A stretch of DNA of 64,000 nt, taken from Mesobacterium pallidum (GTDB lineage Bacteria; Pseudomonadota; Alphaproteobacteria; Rhodobacterales; Rhodobacteraceae). The position numbers and the translations under genes were made by a program. The notes below the pieces were generated by a model that saw nothing but the letters and a program-made list of their open reading frames with translations, did no database searches and was not told the DNA's origin. The number at the start of each line of letters is the position of its first letter. Positions within the stretch are counted from its first letter, which is position 1. Positions 45,152 to 54,132 of the stretch are shown piece by piece. The stretch lies in the NCBI RefSeq assembly GCF_019966535.1, contig NZ_JAIMID010000006.1:186001-250000 (forward strand), in the 5' to 3' direction.

Positions 45152-45184
45152 CGAAAGGCCGGTCCAGAATGGACCGGCCTTTCG
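45152..45184 (+). terminator. Strong terminator closing the flp cluster
   Basis: A perfect 15-bp stem CGAAAGGCCGGTCCA/TGGACCGGCCTTTCG with a GAA loop and a TTTCG tail. It suggests that most transcripts from the pilin promoter stop here, so pilins are made in excess of the assembly genes. Confidence 0.88.
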
Positions 45185-45325
45185 TCGTTCACCACGGCGC
45201 CAGAAAAGCTCCCACCGAACTCCACCATATTGCCACAATCAAAGAGCAGATTGTTGCGCAATGAGAAACCAGCGCCGCCCGGACCCTCGCGATTCGGACC
45301 GGCCCAGTGAGTGAAAGGAACCGAC

Positions 45326-46171
45326 ATGCGGCTCATTTTCGGACTCGTCCTGATCCTCGGCCTCGGTATTGCCGGCTTCGGGACCTACATGTTCATCGAG
45401 TACAGCCAATCGATCAAGTCGCAGCTGGACGAGGCGCGCAAGAACAGCGGCACGCAGATCGAAACCGTCGACGTCTTCGTCACCAAGCGCCCGATGCGCT
45501 ACGGCGAACCGCTTGAAAAGGCGGACGTCGCGCGCATCAAGTGGCCGGCCTCGGCCATACCCGAGGGCACCTTCCAGGATGCCGAGGAGCTCTTTGCCGG
45601 CGACGAGCTGCGCACCGTGATCCGCGCGATGGAAAAGGGTGAGCCGATCATGCAGGTCAAGGTGACCGAGCCGGGCCGTGACGCCGGCATCGTGTCGCGC
45701 CTGCAGGCCGGCGAATACGCCTTTGCCATCAACGTGAACGTCCAGACCGGCGTGTCGGGCTTCCTGCGCCCCGGTGACCGGGTCGACGTCTACTGGACGG
45801 GCCGCCCCGAGGGCCGCCGGGCCAGTGACCTGACCATGCTGATCGAACAGGGCATCCGCGTGATCGCCATCGACCAGACCGTCGACCAGGACATCACCCA
45901 GACCCAGATCCCGCGCACGGTGACCGTGGCCGGCACCCGCGAACAGGTCGCCCGCCTGCAACAGGCCCAGGGCTCGGGACGGCTGTCGCTGTCGCTGCGC
46001 GGCGCCACCGACGAAACGACCTCGGCCGAGACGATCACCATCGACCAGAACAACCTCCTGGGCATCCAGATCGCGGCCCCGCAGGAAGAGGCGCCGATCG
46101 AAAAGGTCTGCACGATCCGCACGCGCCGCGGCGCCGAAGTGGTCGAGCTGCCGATCCCCTGCACGAACTGA
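45326..46171 (+). CDS. cpaB: Tad pilus assembly protein CpaB/RcpC
   Basis: 281 residues; AAGGAA precedes the ATG at 45326. One N-terminal membrane span (residues 3-24), then a SAF domain (VDVFVTKRPMRYGEPLEKADVARIKWPASAIPEG) and the RcpC domain with FAINVNVQTGVSGFLRPGDRVDVYWTG. Two cysteines near the C-terminus (VCTIRTR and PIPCTN) may form a disulfide. It is periplasmic, probably linking the secretin to the inner-membrane machinery. It starts after the flp terminator, so it likely has its own promoter. Confidence 0.92.
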   Translation: MRLIFGLVLILGLGIAGFGTYMFIEYSQSIKSQLDEARKNSGTQIETVDVFVTKRPMRYGEPLEKADVARIKWPASAIPEGTFQDAEELFAGDELRTVIRAMEKGEPIMQVKVTEPGRDAGIVSRLQAGEYAFAINVNVQTGVSGFLRPGDRVDVYWTGRPEGRRASDLTMLIEQGIRVIAIDQTVDQDITQTQIPRTVTVAGTREQVARLQQAQGSGRLSLSLRGATDETTSAETITIDQNNLLGIQIAAPQEEAPIEKVCTIRTRRGAEVVELPIPCTN

Positions 46172-46204
46172 GGCGTACAGCCGACAGGCGAACACAAGAT
46201 ATTG

Positions 46205-46232
46205 CGGGCGTGCGGAGAGATCCGCGCGCCCG
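46205..46232 (+). terminator. Hairpin after cpaB
   Basis: A 12-bp stem CGGGCGTGCGGA/TCCGCGCGCCCG (one G-T pair) with a GAGA tetraloop in the 217-base gap before cpaC. A smaller GTGCCGC/GCGGCAC stem follows at 46319-46338. Either can lower read-through into cpaC or shape its leader. Confidence 0.6.
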
Positions 46233-46388
46233 TGGCTTTCCCGGCCGCGGGCACCTGTTGCCACATGTCCACATAAGGATTGATCGGGAAGCCATTGATT
46301 CTTGCAATAAAAGCAAAGGTGCCGCACAGTCGCGGCACATGCGGACAAAAGATCCGCAACCGAGGCGTGATCGAAAGGGCAGGTCACA

Positions 46389-47816
46389 ATGAAAATGAAG
46401 CATGTTATAAAGGCCGCGCTTGTCGGCCTGACGCTTGGTGCATCTGCCGTGGCGACCACGGCGACCGCTCAGTCGGTGCGCGAATTGCGCAAGGGCACCA
46501 ACTCAACCCTCAGCGTTCCGATGAACCGGGCCGTTGTCGTGGAAAGCGACACGCCGTTCGCTGAACTCAGCATCGCCAACCCCTCGATCGCCGACATCTC
46601 GTCGCTGTCGAGCCGTACGATCTACGTGCTGGGCAAGTCGCCGGGCCTGACGACGCTGACCATCCTGGATGACACGGGCAACCTGATCACCAACGTGACC
46701 GTCCGCGTGGCGGCCGACGTGACCGAGTTCAAGGAACGCCTGCAGCAGATCCTCCCGGGCGAGAAGATCGAGGTGCGCACCGCGAACGACGGCATCGTGC
46801 TATCGGGCGTCGTGTCGTCCTCGCAGCGCCTGCAACGCGCGCTGGACCTGGCCGAGCGCTATGCGCCCGAGCGGGTGTCGAACCTGATGGTGGTCGGCGG
46901 CACGCAGCAGGTGATGCTGAAGGTCCGCTTTGCCGAGATGCGGCGCACCGTGTCCAAGTCGCTGGGCACCTCGCTTGCGCTGGGTGGCAGCGTGCTGAAC
47001 GGCGACCTGGGCGTCCAGGCCGGCACCGGCACCGCGGCCAGCTCGAACGCCGGGGTTCTCGGCGGCGGCCTGGCCGGCGACGCGACCTCGCAGGGCGCGC
47101 TGGCACTGGGCTTCAACGCGGGCGCCGTGCAGGTGGCCGTGATGCTCGAGGCGCTGGAAAGCAAGGGCATGGTCCGCACCCTGGCCGAACCCAACCTCAC
47201 CGCCCTGTCGGGGCAGGAGGCCAAGTTCCTCGCCGGCGGCGAATACCCCGTCCCGGTCAGTCAGGACGGCGGCGCGGTCACGGTGGTCTACAAGCCCTTC
47301 GGGATCGAGATGAACTTCATCCCGCGGGTCGTGGACGGCGACGTCATCAACCTCGAACTCCAGGCCTCGGTCTCGGCGCTCGACTCGGCCAACGGCTTCG
47401 ACAACGGCACCTTCCGCATCGACGCCTTCACCCGGCGCGAAACCTCCACGACCGTGGAAATGCGCGACGGCGAGAGCTTTGCGATCGCCGGCCTGCTGCA
47501 GGACGACTTCCGCGACGTGAACGGCCAGGTGCCGTGGCTGGGCGACATCCCCGTGCTGGGCGCGCTCTTCCGCAGCGCCGAGTACCAGCGCGACCAGTCC
47601 GAGCTGGTGATCATCATCACGCCGCATCTCGTCACCCCGACCCGGGGCGAGGCGCTGGCCCTGCCGACCGACCGCGTCAAGCCGCCGACGGAAAACGAGC
47701 TGTTCCTGCGTGGCAAGGTCGAAGGCTCGACCAAGTCGCGCCGCCCCACCACGGGCGCTGCGGGTGAAGTGGCCCGTCAGGACTTCAACGGTTCCTACGG
47801 CTACGTGATGGACTGA
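46389..47816 (+). CDS. cpaC: Tad pilus secretin CpaC/RcpA
   Basis: 475 residues. A signal peptide ends near ATTATAQ (residue 28). A pilus/BON-like N-terminal region (VVVESDTPFAELSIANPSIADI) is followed by the secretin domain with AEPNLTALSGQEAKFLAGGEYPVPV and the family motif VPWLGDIPVLGALFRS. It forms the outer-membrane channel for the pilus. A 217-base leader with two hairpins precedes it. Confidence 0.95.
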   Translation: MKMKHVIKAALVGLTLGASAVATTATAQSVRELRKGTNSTLSVPMNRAVVVESDTPFAELSIANPSIADISSLSSRTIYVLGKSPGLTTLTILDDTGNLITNVTVRVAADVTEFKERLQQILPGEKIEVRTANDGIVLSGVVSSSQRLQRALDLAERYAPERVSNLMVVGGTQQVMLKVRFAEMRRTVSKSLGTSLALGGSVLNGDLGVQAGTGTAASSNAGVLGGGLAGDATSQGALALGFNAGAVQVAVMLEALESKGMVRTLAEPNLTALSGQEAKFLAGGEYPVPVSQDGGAVTVVYKPFGIEMNFIPRVVDGDVINLELQASVSALDSANGFDNGTFRIDAFTRRETSTTVEMRDGESFAIAGLLQDDFRDVNGQVPWLGDIPVLGALFRSAEYQRDQSELVIIITPHLVTPTRGEALALPTDRVKPPTENELFLRGKVEGSTKSRRPTTGAAGEVARQDFNGSYGYVMD

Positions 47817-47842
47817 GACAGAGAGCGAGCGAGGACATACCG

Positions 47843-48496
47843 ATGAGGGCACATATGAAAACCTTGACGGCAACGGCAGCCGCTGCTCTGGCCCTCTCGG
47901 CCTGCACCAGCGGCGACCCGATCTACACGGCCTTCAACCGTGAGGCGGGCAGCCTGATCGACACCGGCGATTTCGGCAACGCCACCATGAACAACACCCT
48001 GGTGATGACGGGGGCCCAGGGCTACCGCATCGACCTGGCCAACCGCTTTGCCAGCGAAACGGACACGACCGTGACCTTCGCCTTCGACAGCGCGGCGCTG
48101 GACGGGACCGCGCAGCTGGTGCTGCAGCGGCAGGCGGCCTGGATCCGCCAGTTCCCCGAGGTGACGTTCCGGGTCTACGGCCACACCGACCTTGTGGGCT
48201 CGAACGCCTACAACAAGTCGCTGGGCCTCAAGCGGGCGCAGACCGTGGTCAACTACCTGGTCCACCAGGGCATCGACCGCGGCCGGCTCGAGGCGGTGGT
48301 TTCCTACGGCGAAACGCAGCCGCTGATCGTGACGCAGGGCCGCGAGCGCCGCAACCGGCGCACCGTGACCGAGGTCTCGGGGTTCATCCAGAACCATCCC
48401 ACGGTGCTGGACGGCAAGTACGCCCAGATCGTCTACCGCGATTACGTGGCCAGCGCCGTGGCGCCGACCTCGGTGGTTGGCGGCGGCGACAACTGA
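47843..48496 (+). CDS. OmpA-family outer-membrane lipoprotein in the tad locus
   Basis: 217 residues. LALSACTSG is a lipobox (Cys about residue 22). The OmpA C-terminal peptidoglycan-binding domain covers about 70-185 (VTFAFDSAALDGTAQLVLQRQAAWIRQFP, VYGHTDLVGSNAYNKSLGLKRAQTVVNYL, and a final GRERRNRRTV). It occupies the position usually held by cpaD/rcpB between the secretin and tadZ and may anchor the pilus channel to the wall; that role is inferred from position. A terminator follows. Confidence 0.9.
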   Translation: MRAHMKTLTATAAAALALSACTSGDPIYTAFNREAGSLIDTGDFGNATMNNTLVMTGAQGYRIDLANRFASETDTTVTFAFDSAALDGTAQLVLQRQAAWIRQFPEVTFRVYGHTDLVGSNAYNKSLGLKRAQTVVNYLVHQGIDRGRLEAVVSYGETQPLIVTQGRERRNRRTVTEVSGFIQNHPTVLDGKYAQIVYRDYVASAVAPTSVVGGGDN

Positions 48497-48523
48497 CACA
48501 AGTCCAGCGGGAATTGTTTCCCG

Positions 48524-48555
48524 GGGCCGGCGCCTGCAAGGGTGCCGGCCCTTTT
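48524..48555 (+). terminator. Terminator after the OmpA-type lipoprotein
   Basis: An 11-bp stem GGGCCGGCGCC/GGTGCCGGCCC (48524-48534, 48541-48551, one G-T pair) with a TTTT tail. The remaining part of the 326-base gap to tadZ holds a CGGACT/AGTCCG hairpin near 48704-48723 and no gene. Confidence 0.8.
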
Positions 48556-48822
48556 CGTTTCCGGTGGCGCAACACGTAACCGTGAGAGGCCCCCCGCACC
48601 GTGTCCAATCCCGCCGATCGGGCCGGAACGTCTGCGGATACCGCACAATTACAGTATTCCGGCCCAAATCCTGCCCGATTTTCCCAGCAAAGATTGTTTC
48701 ATCGGACTAGGCACGCAGTCCGGAATCGGTGCGTGTTTCCCGCGGGGCGCGGGGTCATGGGTGGCACATCGTTCATTCCTCGGCCGCACGTCCCGGAACG
48801 ACCAGATACAGGACCCGAGACC

Positions 48823-50082
48823 ATGTCGAGTACGCCCGTGATGCATTCCGAACCCAGCCCGATCGTCGCCTGCACGATTTCGCGGGATGTCCAGAACTTC
48901 GACCTGCTCATCGAGGACATGGAAGACGCGCTGGGCGAGGCCTGGGGCGATCTGGGGTTCAACGAAAGCCTGGCCTTCTTCGGCCAGCCCGAGGCCGAAA
49001 CCCTCGAGGTCGTCGCCATCGCGGTCGACCGCGAGGACGAGGACGAGATCGACATGGTGATGAGCGTGATCCGCAGCGCCAAGGCGCGCGGGATCAAGGT
49101 CATCCTGATCGCCGAGGGCGTGTCGCCAGCCGGCCTGCACACCATGCTGCGCAGCGGCGCCGACGAGTTCATCCCCTACCCGCTGCCCGAGAACGAGGTG
49201 CGCCAGACCATCGAGCGCCTGCGTGCCGAAGAGCCCGTGCAGCCCGCCGTCATGGCCGCCGCCTCCGGGCCGCGCAATGCCAACGCGCTCAGCACCGGGG
49301 CCGAGCGCCAGGGCGTCATCATCGCCGTGCAGGGCCTTGCGGGCGGCGTCGGCGCGACCACCTTCGCGGTCAACCTCGCGTGGGAGCTGGCGAATGCCGA
49401 CAAGAAGAACACCCCGCGGGTCTGCCTGCTGGATCTCGACCTGCAGCAGGGCTCGGTCGGCACCTATCTCGACCTGCCGCGCCGCGACGCGGTTCTCGAG
49501 CTGCTGAACGACACCGAGTCGATGGACGACGAGGCCTTCGGCCAGGCGCTGCTGCCCTTCGAGGACAAGATGCAGGTGCTGACCTCGCCCAGCGACCTGG
49601 TGCCGCTGGACCTGATCGGCCCCGAGGACGTGGAAAAGATCCTTGCCGTCGCCTCGCGCCATTACGATTTCGTCGTGGTCGACATGCCCAAGACGATGGT
49701 GCACTGGTCCGAATCCGTGCTGACCGCCTCGCATGTCTATTTCGCGATGATCCAGCTCGACATGCGCTCGGCGCAGAACACGCTGCGCCTCAAGCAGGCG
49801 CTGCAGGGCGAGGGCCTGCCCTTCGAGAAGATGCGTTTCCTGCTGAACCATTCGCCGAAATTCACCGACCTGAACGGCAAAAGCCGGGTCAAGCGGATGG
49901 CCGAGAGCCTGGGCATCTCGCTGGACGTGATGCTGCCCGACGGCGGCAAGCCGGTCCCGCAATCCTGCGACCACGGTGTCCCGCTGGCCAACACGGCCGC
50001 CAAGAATCCGCTCCGCAAGGAAATCATGAAACTGGCAGCTTCGCTGATCGCCATCGGTCAGGACGAAGCGGAAGCCGCCTGA
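48823..50082 (+). CDS. tadZ: Tad pilus localisation protein CpaE/TadZ
   Basis: 419 residues from the ATG at 48823. An N-terminal receiver-like domain (about 20-145, with VILIAEGVSPAGLHTMLRSGADEFIPYPLP) precedes a MinD/ParA-like ATPase domain: GLAGGVGATTFAVNLAWELA lacks the signature lysine of the deviant Walker A, as in many TadZ proteins; VCLLDLDLQQGSVGTYLDL follows. The protein is thought to mark the cell pole for pilus assembly. It begins the second transcript of the locus, with tadA 17 bases downstream. Confidence 0.93.
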   Translation: MSSTPVMHSEPSPIVACTISRDVQNFDLLIEDMEDALGEAWGDLGFNESLAFFGQPEAETLEVVAIAVDREDEDEIDMVMSVIRSAKARGIKVILIAEGVSPAGLHTMLRSGADEFIPYPLPENEVRQTIERLRAEEPVQPAVMAAASGPRNANALSTGAERQGVIIAVQGLAGGVGATTFAVNLAWELANADKKNTPRVCLLDLDLQQGSVGTYLDLPRRDAVLELLNDTESMDDEAFGQALLPFEDKMQVLTSPSDLVPLDLIGPEDVEKILAVASRHYDFVVVDMPKTMVHWSESVLTASHVYFAMIQLDMRSAQNTLRLKQALQGEGLPFEKMRFLLNHSPKFTDLNGKSRVKRMAESLGISLDVMLPDGGKPVPQSCDHGVPLANTAAKNPLRKEIMKLAASLIAIGQDEAEAA

Positions 50083-50099
50083 ACACATAGGTAGGTGCG

Positions 50100-51572
50100 A
50101 TGTTTTCCAAGTACAAAAAGGGCGACAAGCCGGGCGCTCCGGTCAAGGCCGCCGGCCCCAAGCTGAAACCGGTCGACGCGGCCCCTGCCCCGGCGACCAA
50201 GACCGTGTCGGTCGAGGCGGCCGAGCCAAAGCGCATCCGGCGCGCCGACGCGCCGCAGGTGGCGGCCAATGTCGCGGCCTCGGACAAGGAAAAGAAGCGC
50301 AAGGAGCGGATGGGCGAGATCAAGCTCGAGCTGCACCGCGCCCTGCTGGACAACCTCAACCTTGGCGCGCTGGAACATGCGACCGAGCAGGACCTGAAGT
50401 CCGAGATCAACGCGATCGCCAGCGAAAGCCTGCAGGAACGCGGCATCGTGCTGAACCGCGAGGACCGGCAGCAGCTGAACCAGGAACTCTACGACGAGGT
50501 CAAGGGCCTTGGCCCGCTCGAGCCGCTGCTGAAGGACGAGAGCATCTCGGATATCCTGGTCAACGGCCCGCACCAGATCTTTGTGGAAAAGGCGGGCAAG
50601 CTGTCGCTGTCGGACGTAACGTTCAAGGACGAACGCCACCTGATGCGGATCATCGACAAGATCGTGTCGGCCGTGGGCCGGCGGGTCGATGAATCCAACC
50701 CCTATGTCGACGCCCGTCTTCAGGACGGCTCGCGTTTCAACGCCATGGTGCCGCCGATCGCCGTCGACGGCAGCCTCGTGTCGATTCGTAAGTTCAAGAA
50801 GGACAAGCTGGGCATCGACGACCTGGTCAGGTTCGGCGCCTTTACCGAAGAGATGGCAGCCTACCTTCAGGCCGCCGTCGCCACGCGTCTCAACGTCATC
50901 GTCTCGGGCGGTACGGGTTCGGGCAAGACGACCACGCTCAACGCGCTGTCGTCCTTCATCGACAACTCGGAACGCATCCTGACCATCGAGGATACGGCGG
51001 AACTCCAGCTCCAGCAGATCCATGTCGGCCGGATGGAAAGCCGCCCGCCGAACGTGGAAGGCAAGGGCGAGGTTTCGCCCCGCGACTGTCTCAAGAACGC
51101 GCTGCGGATGCGTCCTGACCGGATCATCGTCGGCGAGACGCGCGGCGAGGAAGTGATCGACATGCTTCAGGCCATGAACACGGGCCACGACGGGTCGATG
51201 ACCACGATCCACGCCAACAACCCGCGCGACGGCATCAGCCGTCTCGAGAACATGATCGCCATGGCCGGGGTGGAAATGCCGCTGAAAGCCGTGCGGTCGC
51301 AGATCTCTTCGGCCGTGAACCTGATCGTGCAGGCCAGCCGCCTGCAGGACGGCTCGCGCCGCATGACCTCGATCACCGAGGTGACGGGGATGGAAGGCGA
51401 CGTGATCTCGATGCAGGAGATCTTCCGCTTCCAGCGCGTCGGCCTCACGCCCGAGAACAAGATCATCGGCCATTTCACGGCCACGGGGGTGCGGTCGCAC
51501 TTTTCCGAACGGTTCCGGATGTGGGGTTACGACCTGCCGCCGGCCATCTTCGACCCCATCGCAGCGGAGTAA
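50100..51572 (+). CDS. tadA: Tad pilus assembly ATPase CpaF/TadA
   Basis: 490 residues. A charged N-terminal region (about 1-75) is followed by the type II/IV secretion ATPase domain: Walker [10 protein letters not shown] at 270-278, an Asp box ([14 protein letters not shown]), Walker B-region ([15 protein letters not shown]) and the His box ([17 protein letters not shown]). It is a cytoplasmic hexamer that powers both pilus extension and retraction in tad systems. tadB follows at 5 bases. Confidence 0.96.
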   Translation: MFSKYKKGDKPGAPVKAAGPKLKPVDAAPAPATKTVSVEAAEPKRIRRADAPQVAANVAASDKEKKRKERMGEIKLELHRALLDNLNLGALEHATEQDLKSEINAIASESLQERGIVLNREDRQQLNQELYDEVKGLGPLEPLLKDESISDILVNGPHQIFVEKAGKLSLSDVTFKDERHLMRIIDKIVSAVGRRVDESNPYVDARLQDGSRFNAMVPPIAVDGSLVSIRKFKKDKLGIDDLVRFGAFTEEMAAYLQAAVATRLNVIVSGGTGSGKTTTLNALSSFIDNSERILTIEDTAELQLQQIHVGRMESRPPNVEGKGEVSPRDCLKNALRMRPDRIIVGETRGEEVIDMLQAMNTGHDGSMTTIHANNPRDGISRLENMIAMAGVEMPLKAVRSQISSAVNLIVQASRLQDGSRRMTSITEVTGMEGDVISMQEIFRFQRVGLTPENKIIGHFTATGVRSHFSERFRMWGYDLPPAIFDPIAAE

Positions 51573-51577
51573 AGAGT

Positions 51578-52546
51578 ATGTCCCTGGGTGCAGAACCGAT
51601 CATCTTCGGCCTGATCTTCATCGGCGTGCTGGTGCTGGTCGAAGGCCTCTACCTTGTCGCCTTCGGCAAGTCGATCAGCGGCAACAACAAGGTCAACCGA
51701 CGTCTCGAGATGATCGAGAAGGGCAACCGCCGCGACGAGGTGCTGGAAAAACTCCGCAAGGAGATGGACCAGCACATGAAGTCGCGGGGCATCCCGATCT
51801 ATTCGCTGCTGGCCACAAAGGCACAGAAGGCGGCCATCGCCTTTACCCCGAACCAGATCATCATGATCATGATGGGCGTGTCGGCCTTTGCCTTCATCGG
51901 GCTGACGGTGGGCACGGAAACCGGCCTGCCTGTGCGCGCCGTGGCCTCGCTGGGCATGGGCGTGGGCGGGGTCTACATGTGGATCAACCACAAGGCCGCC
52001 AAGCGCCTGGCCCTGATCGAGGAACAGCTGCCCGACGCGGTGGAACTCATGGTGCGCAGCTTGCGCGTCGGTCACCCGTTCAGCTCGGCCATCTCGATCG
52101 TGTCCAAGGAAATCAAGGACCCGCTGGCGACCGAGTTCGGCGTGATCGCCGACGAATCCGCCTATGGCCGCGACGTGGGCGAGGCGCTCAAGCACATGGC
52201 CGAACGGCTCGACATGCAGGATTTGCGGTTCCTTGCCGTGGCCGTGACCATCCAGCAGCAATCGGGCGGTAACCTGGCCGAGATCCTGATGGGCCTCGCC
52301 CGCGTGATCCGCGCCCGCTTCCGCCTGTTCCGCCGTGTGAAAGCCATCACCGCCGAGGCGCAATGGTCGGGCAAGTTCCTGTCGGGCTTCCCCATCTTCG
52401 CGCTGATCGCCATCAACCTGCTCGACCCGCATTACTACGATGACGTGCTCGATCACCCCTGGTTCATCCCCGCCTGTTTCGTCGTGGGTGCCTTCCTGGT
52501 GGTCAACCTCTTCGTCATGCGCATGCTCGTGAACATCAAGGTCTGA
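51578..52546 (+). CDS. tadB: Tad inner-membrane protein TadB
   Basis: 322 residues; GGAGTAAAG precedes the ATG at 51578. An N-terminal span (7-29), a cytoplasmic helical region, spans at about 91-130, a type II secretion F domain (LPDAVELMVRSLRVGHPFSSAISIVSKEIKDPLATEFG) and two C-terminal spans. It forms the inner-membrane platform with TadC. tadC starts 13 bases downstream. Confidence 0.95.
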   Translation: MSLGAEPIIFGLIFIGVLVLVEGLYLVAFGKSISGNNKVNRRLEMIEKGNRRDEVLEKLRKEMDQHMKSRGIPIYSLLATKAQKAAIAFTPNQIIMIMMGVSAFAFIGLTVGTETGLPVRAVASLGMGVGGVYMWINHKAAKRLALIEEQLPDAVELMVRSLRVGHPFSSAISIVSKEIKDPLATEFGVIADESAYGRDVGEALKHMAERLDMQDLRFLAVAVTIQQQSGGNLAEILMGLARVIRARFRLFRRVKAITAEAQWSGKFLSGFPIFALIAINLLDPHYYDDVLDHPWFIPACFVVGAFLVVNLFVMRMLVNIKV

Positions 52547-52559
52547 GGAGGGCCACGTC

Positions 52560-53528
52560 ATGCTGGACATCATCAAGGACATGCTGGTCCAACAGCTGGG
52601 CCCCATGGGACCGGCGATCGCGATGGGCGTGATCGGACTGTTCGTCATCCTGCTGTTCGTGCCGATCATGATGGCGCGCAACAACGACCCGCTTCGCAAG
52701 CTCGAAGAGCGCGCGAATGCCAAGGCGTCGCAGGATGCCGCCGGGCCCAAGCTGCGCCACAAGGGCAAGAAGAACAAGACGCTCGACAAGTACTCGACCT
52801 TCCTCGAACCCAAGACCGAGGAAGAGCTGGGCGAAGTGCGGCTCAAGCTCCTGCAGGCCGGCTACCGGACCAAGGACGCTGTGCGCTACTACTACTTCGC
52901 GCAGTTCATGCTGGGGATCCTGGGCCTGATCGGCGGCGTGATCTACTACCTGTTCTTCCTGGGCCCCAACCCGACCACCCAGCAGATGATCATGTGGGTC
53001 GTGGGCCCCGGTGCGGCCGGCTACATGTTCCCCAAGTACTGGATCACCCGCCGCGTGGAAGAGCGCAAGGAACAGATCCAGGACGGCTTCCCGGACGCGC
53101 TCGACATGATGCTGGTCTGCATCGAGGCCGGCCAGTCCATGGACCAGTCGATCATCCGCGTCGGCAAGGAGCTTTATGCCTCCTTCCCTGCCCTGGCCGA
53201 GGAATTCGAGCTGGTGAGCCTCGAGATGAAGGCCGGCAAGGACAAGGCGCAGGTGCTGAACGACATGGCCGAACGCGCCGGGGTGCAGGACGTGGCGTCC
53301 TTCGTGACGGTGCTGGTGCAGTCGCAGACCTTCGGCACCTCGGTTTCGGAAGCGCTGCGGGTCTATGCCTCCGAAATGCGTGACAAAAGGGTCATGCGCG
53401 CCGAAGAAAAGGCAAACAAGCTGCCGACAAAGATGACGCTGACCACTATGATGTTCACGGTGCCGCCGCTGTTGATCATCCTCGTGGGTCCCTCGGTCGT
53501 CGGCATCCAGAACATGGGTGGACCGTAA
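52560..53528 (+). CDS. tadC: Tad inner-membrane protein TadC
   Basis: 322 residues, with the same T2SSF-type layout as TadB: an N-terminal span (about 18-40), a Lys-rich cytoplasmic loop, two spans at about 115-165, then GFPDALDMMLVCIEAGQSMDQSIIRVGKEL and a C-terminal span. TadB and TadC are thought to work as a pair. It is followed at 10 bases by the first TPR lipoprotein. Confidence 0.95.
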   Translation: MLDIIKDMLVQQLGPMGPAIAMGVIGLFVILLFVPIMMARNNDPLRKLEERANAKASQDAAGPKLRHKGKKNKTLDKYSTFLEPKTEEELGEVRLKLLQAGYRTKDAVRYYYFAQFMLGILGLIGGVIYYLFFLGPNPTTQQMIMWVVGPGAAGYMFPKYWITRRVEERKEQIQDGFPDALDMMLVCIEAGQSMDQSIIRVGKELYASFPALAEEFELVSLEMKAGKDKAQVLNDMAERAGVQDVASFVTVLVQSQTFGTSVSEALRVYASEMRDKRVMRAEEKANKLPTKMTLTTMMFTVPPLLIILVGPSVVGIQNMGGP

Positions 53529-53538
53529 GGAGTGCATC

Positions 53539-54102
53539 ATGCGCGCCCGCCGCGCTCTCGCATTTGCAAGCTTGATCTTTCTGGCCGCCTGCGGAAACGC
53601 GGGCGGCCCCGGCCGTTCCGACGGGTCGCCCTATGCGCCCGACATCGACCCGCGGGGCGAGGCTGTCGACGGCCTTGTCGTCGGCCACCGCCTGATGGCC
53701 GCGGGCGAACACGAACTGGCGCTCGAGGCGTTCCAGCGCGCCGCGGCCGTGCACGGGCTGACGCCCGAAGTGCTGAGCTCCATGGGCACGGCCGACCTGG
53801 CCCTGGGCCGGCTGAACCAGGCCGAGAACCTGTTCCGCGAGGCGCTCAAGCAGGAGCAGACCTGGCCCGAGCTCTGGAACAACCTCGGCGTGGTCCTGAT
53901 GGAACGGGGCAAGACCGCCGAGGCGGCGCAGATCTTCCAGAAGGCCTATGCGCTCGACAATGGCGAAAGTGACGCAATCCGCGACAATCTTCGCCTGGCC
54001 CTCGAAAAATCTGGAAATCCGGATTACGATGACCAGAGTGACAATGAATATAAGCTGGTGAGGCGTGGGTCGGGCGAATACCTGATCAGCCGAACACCGT
54101 GA
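53539..54102 (+). CDS. tadD: Tetratricopeptide lipoprotein (TadD type)
   Basis: 187 residues; AAGGAG precedes the ATG at 53539. LIFLAACGNAG is a lipobox (C about residue 19). Three TPR units follow (HELALEAFQRAAAVHGL, NQAENLFREALKQEQTWPELWNNLG, TAEAAQIFQKAYALDNG). TadD is an outer-membrane-associated lipoprotein that helps secretin assembly in other tad systems. A second TPR lipoprotein lies next to it. Confidence 0.9.
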   Translation: MRARRALAFASLIFLAACGNAGGPGRSDGSPYAPDIDPRGEAVDGLVVGHRLMAAGEHELALEAFQRAAAVHGLTPEVLSSMGTADLALGRLNQAENLFREALKQEQTWPELWNNLGVVLMERGKTAEAAQIFQKAYALDNGESDAIRDNLRLALEKSGNPDYDDQSDNEYKLVRRGSGEYLISRTP

Positions 54103-54132
54103 ACGAGGCAGAGCAGCAAAAGGACGCAGCAA

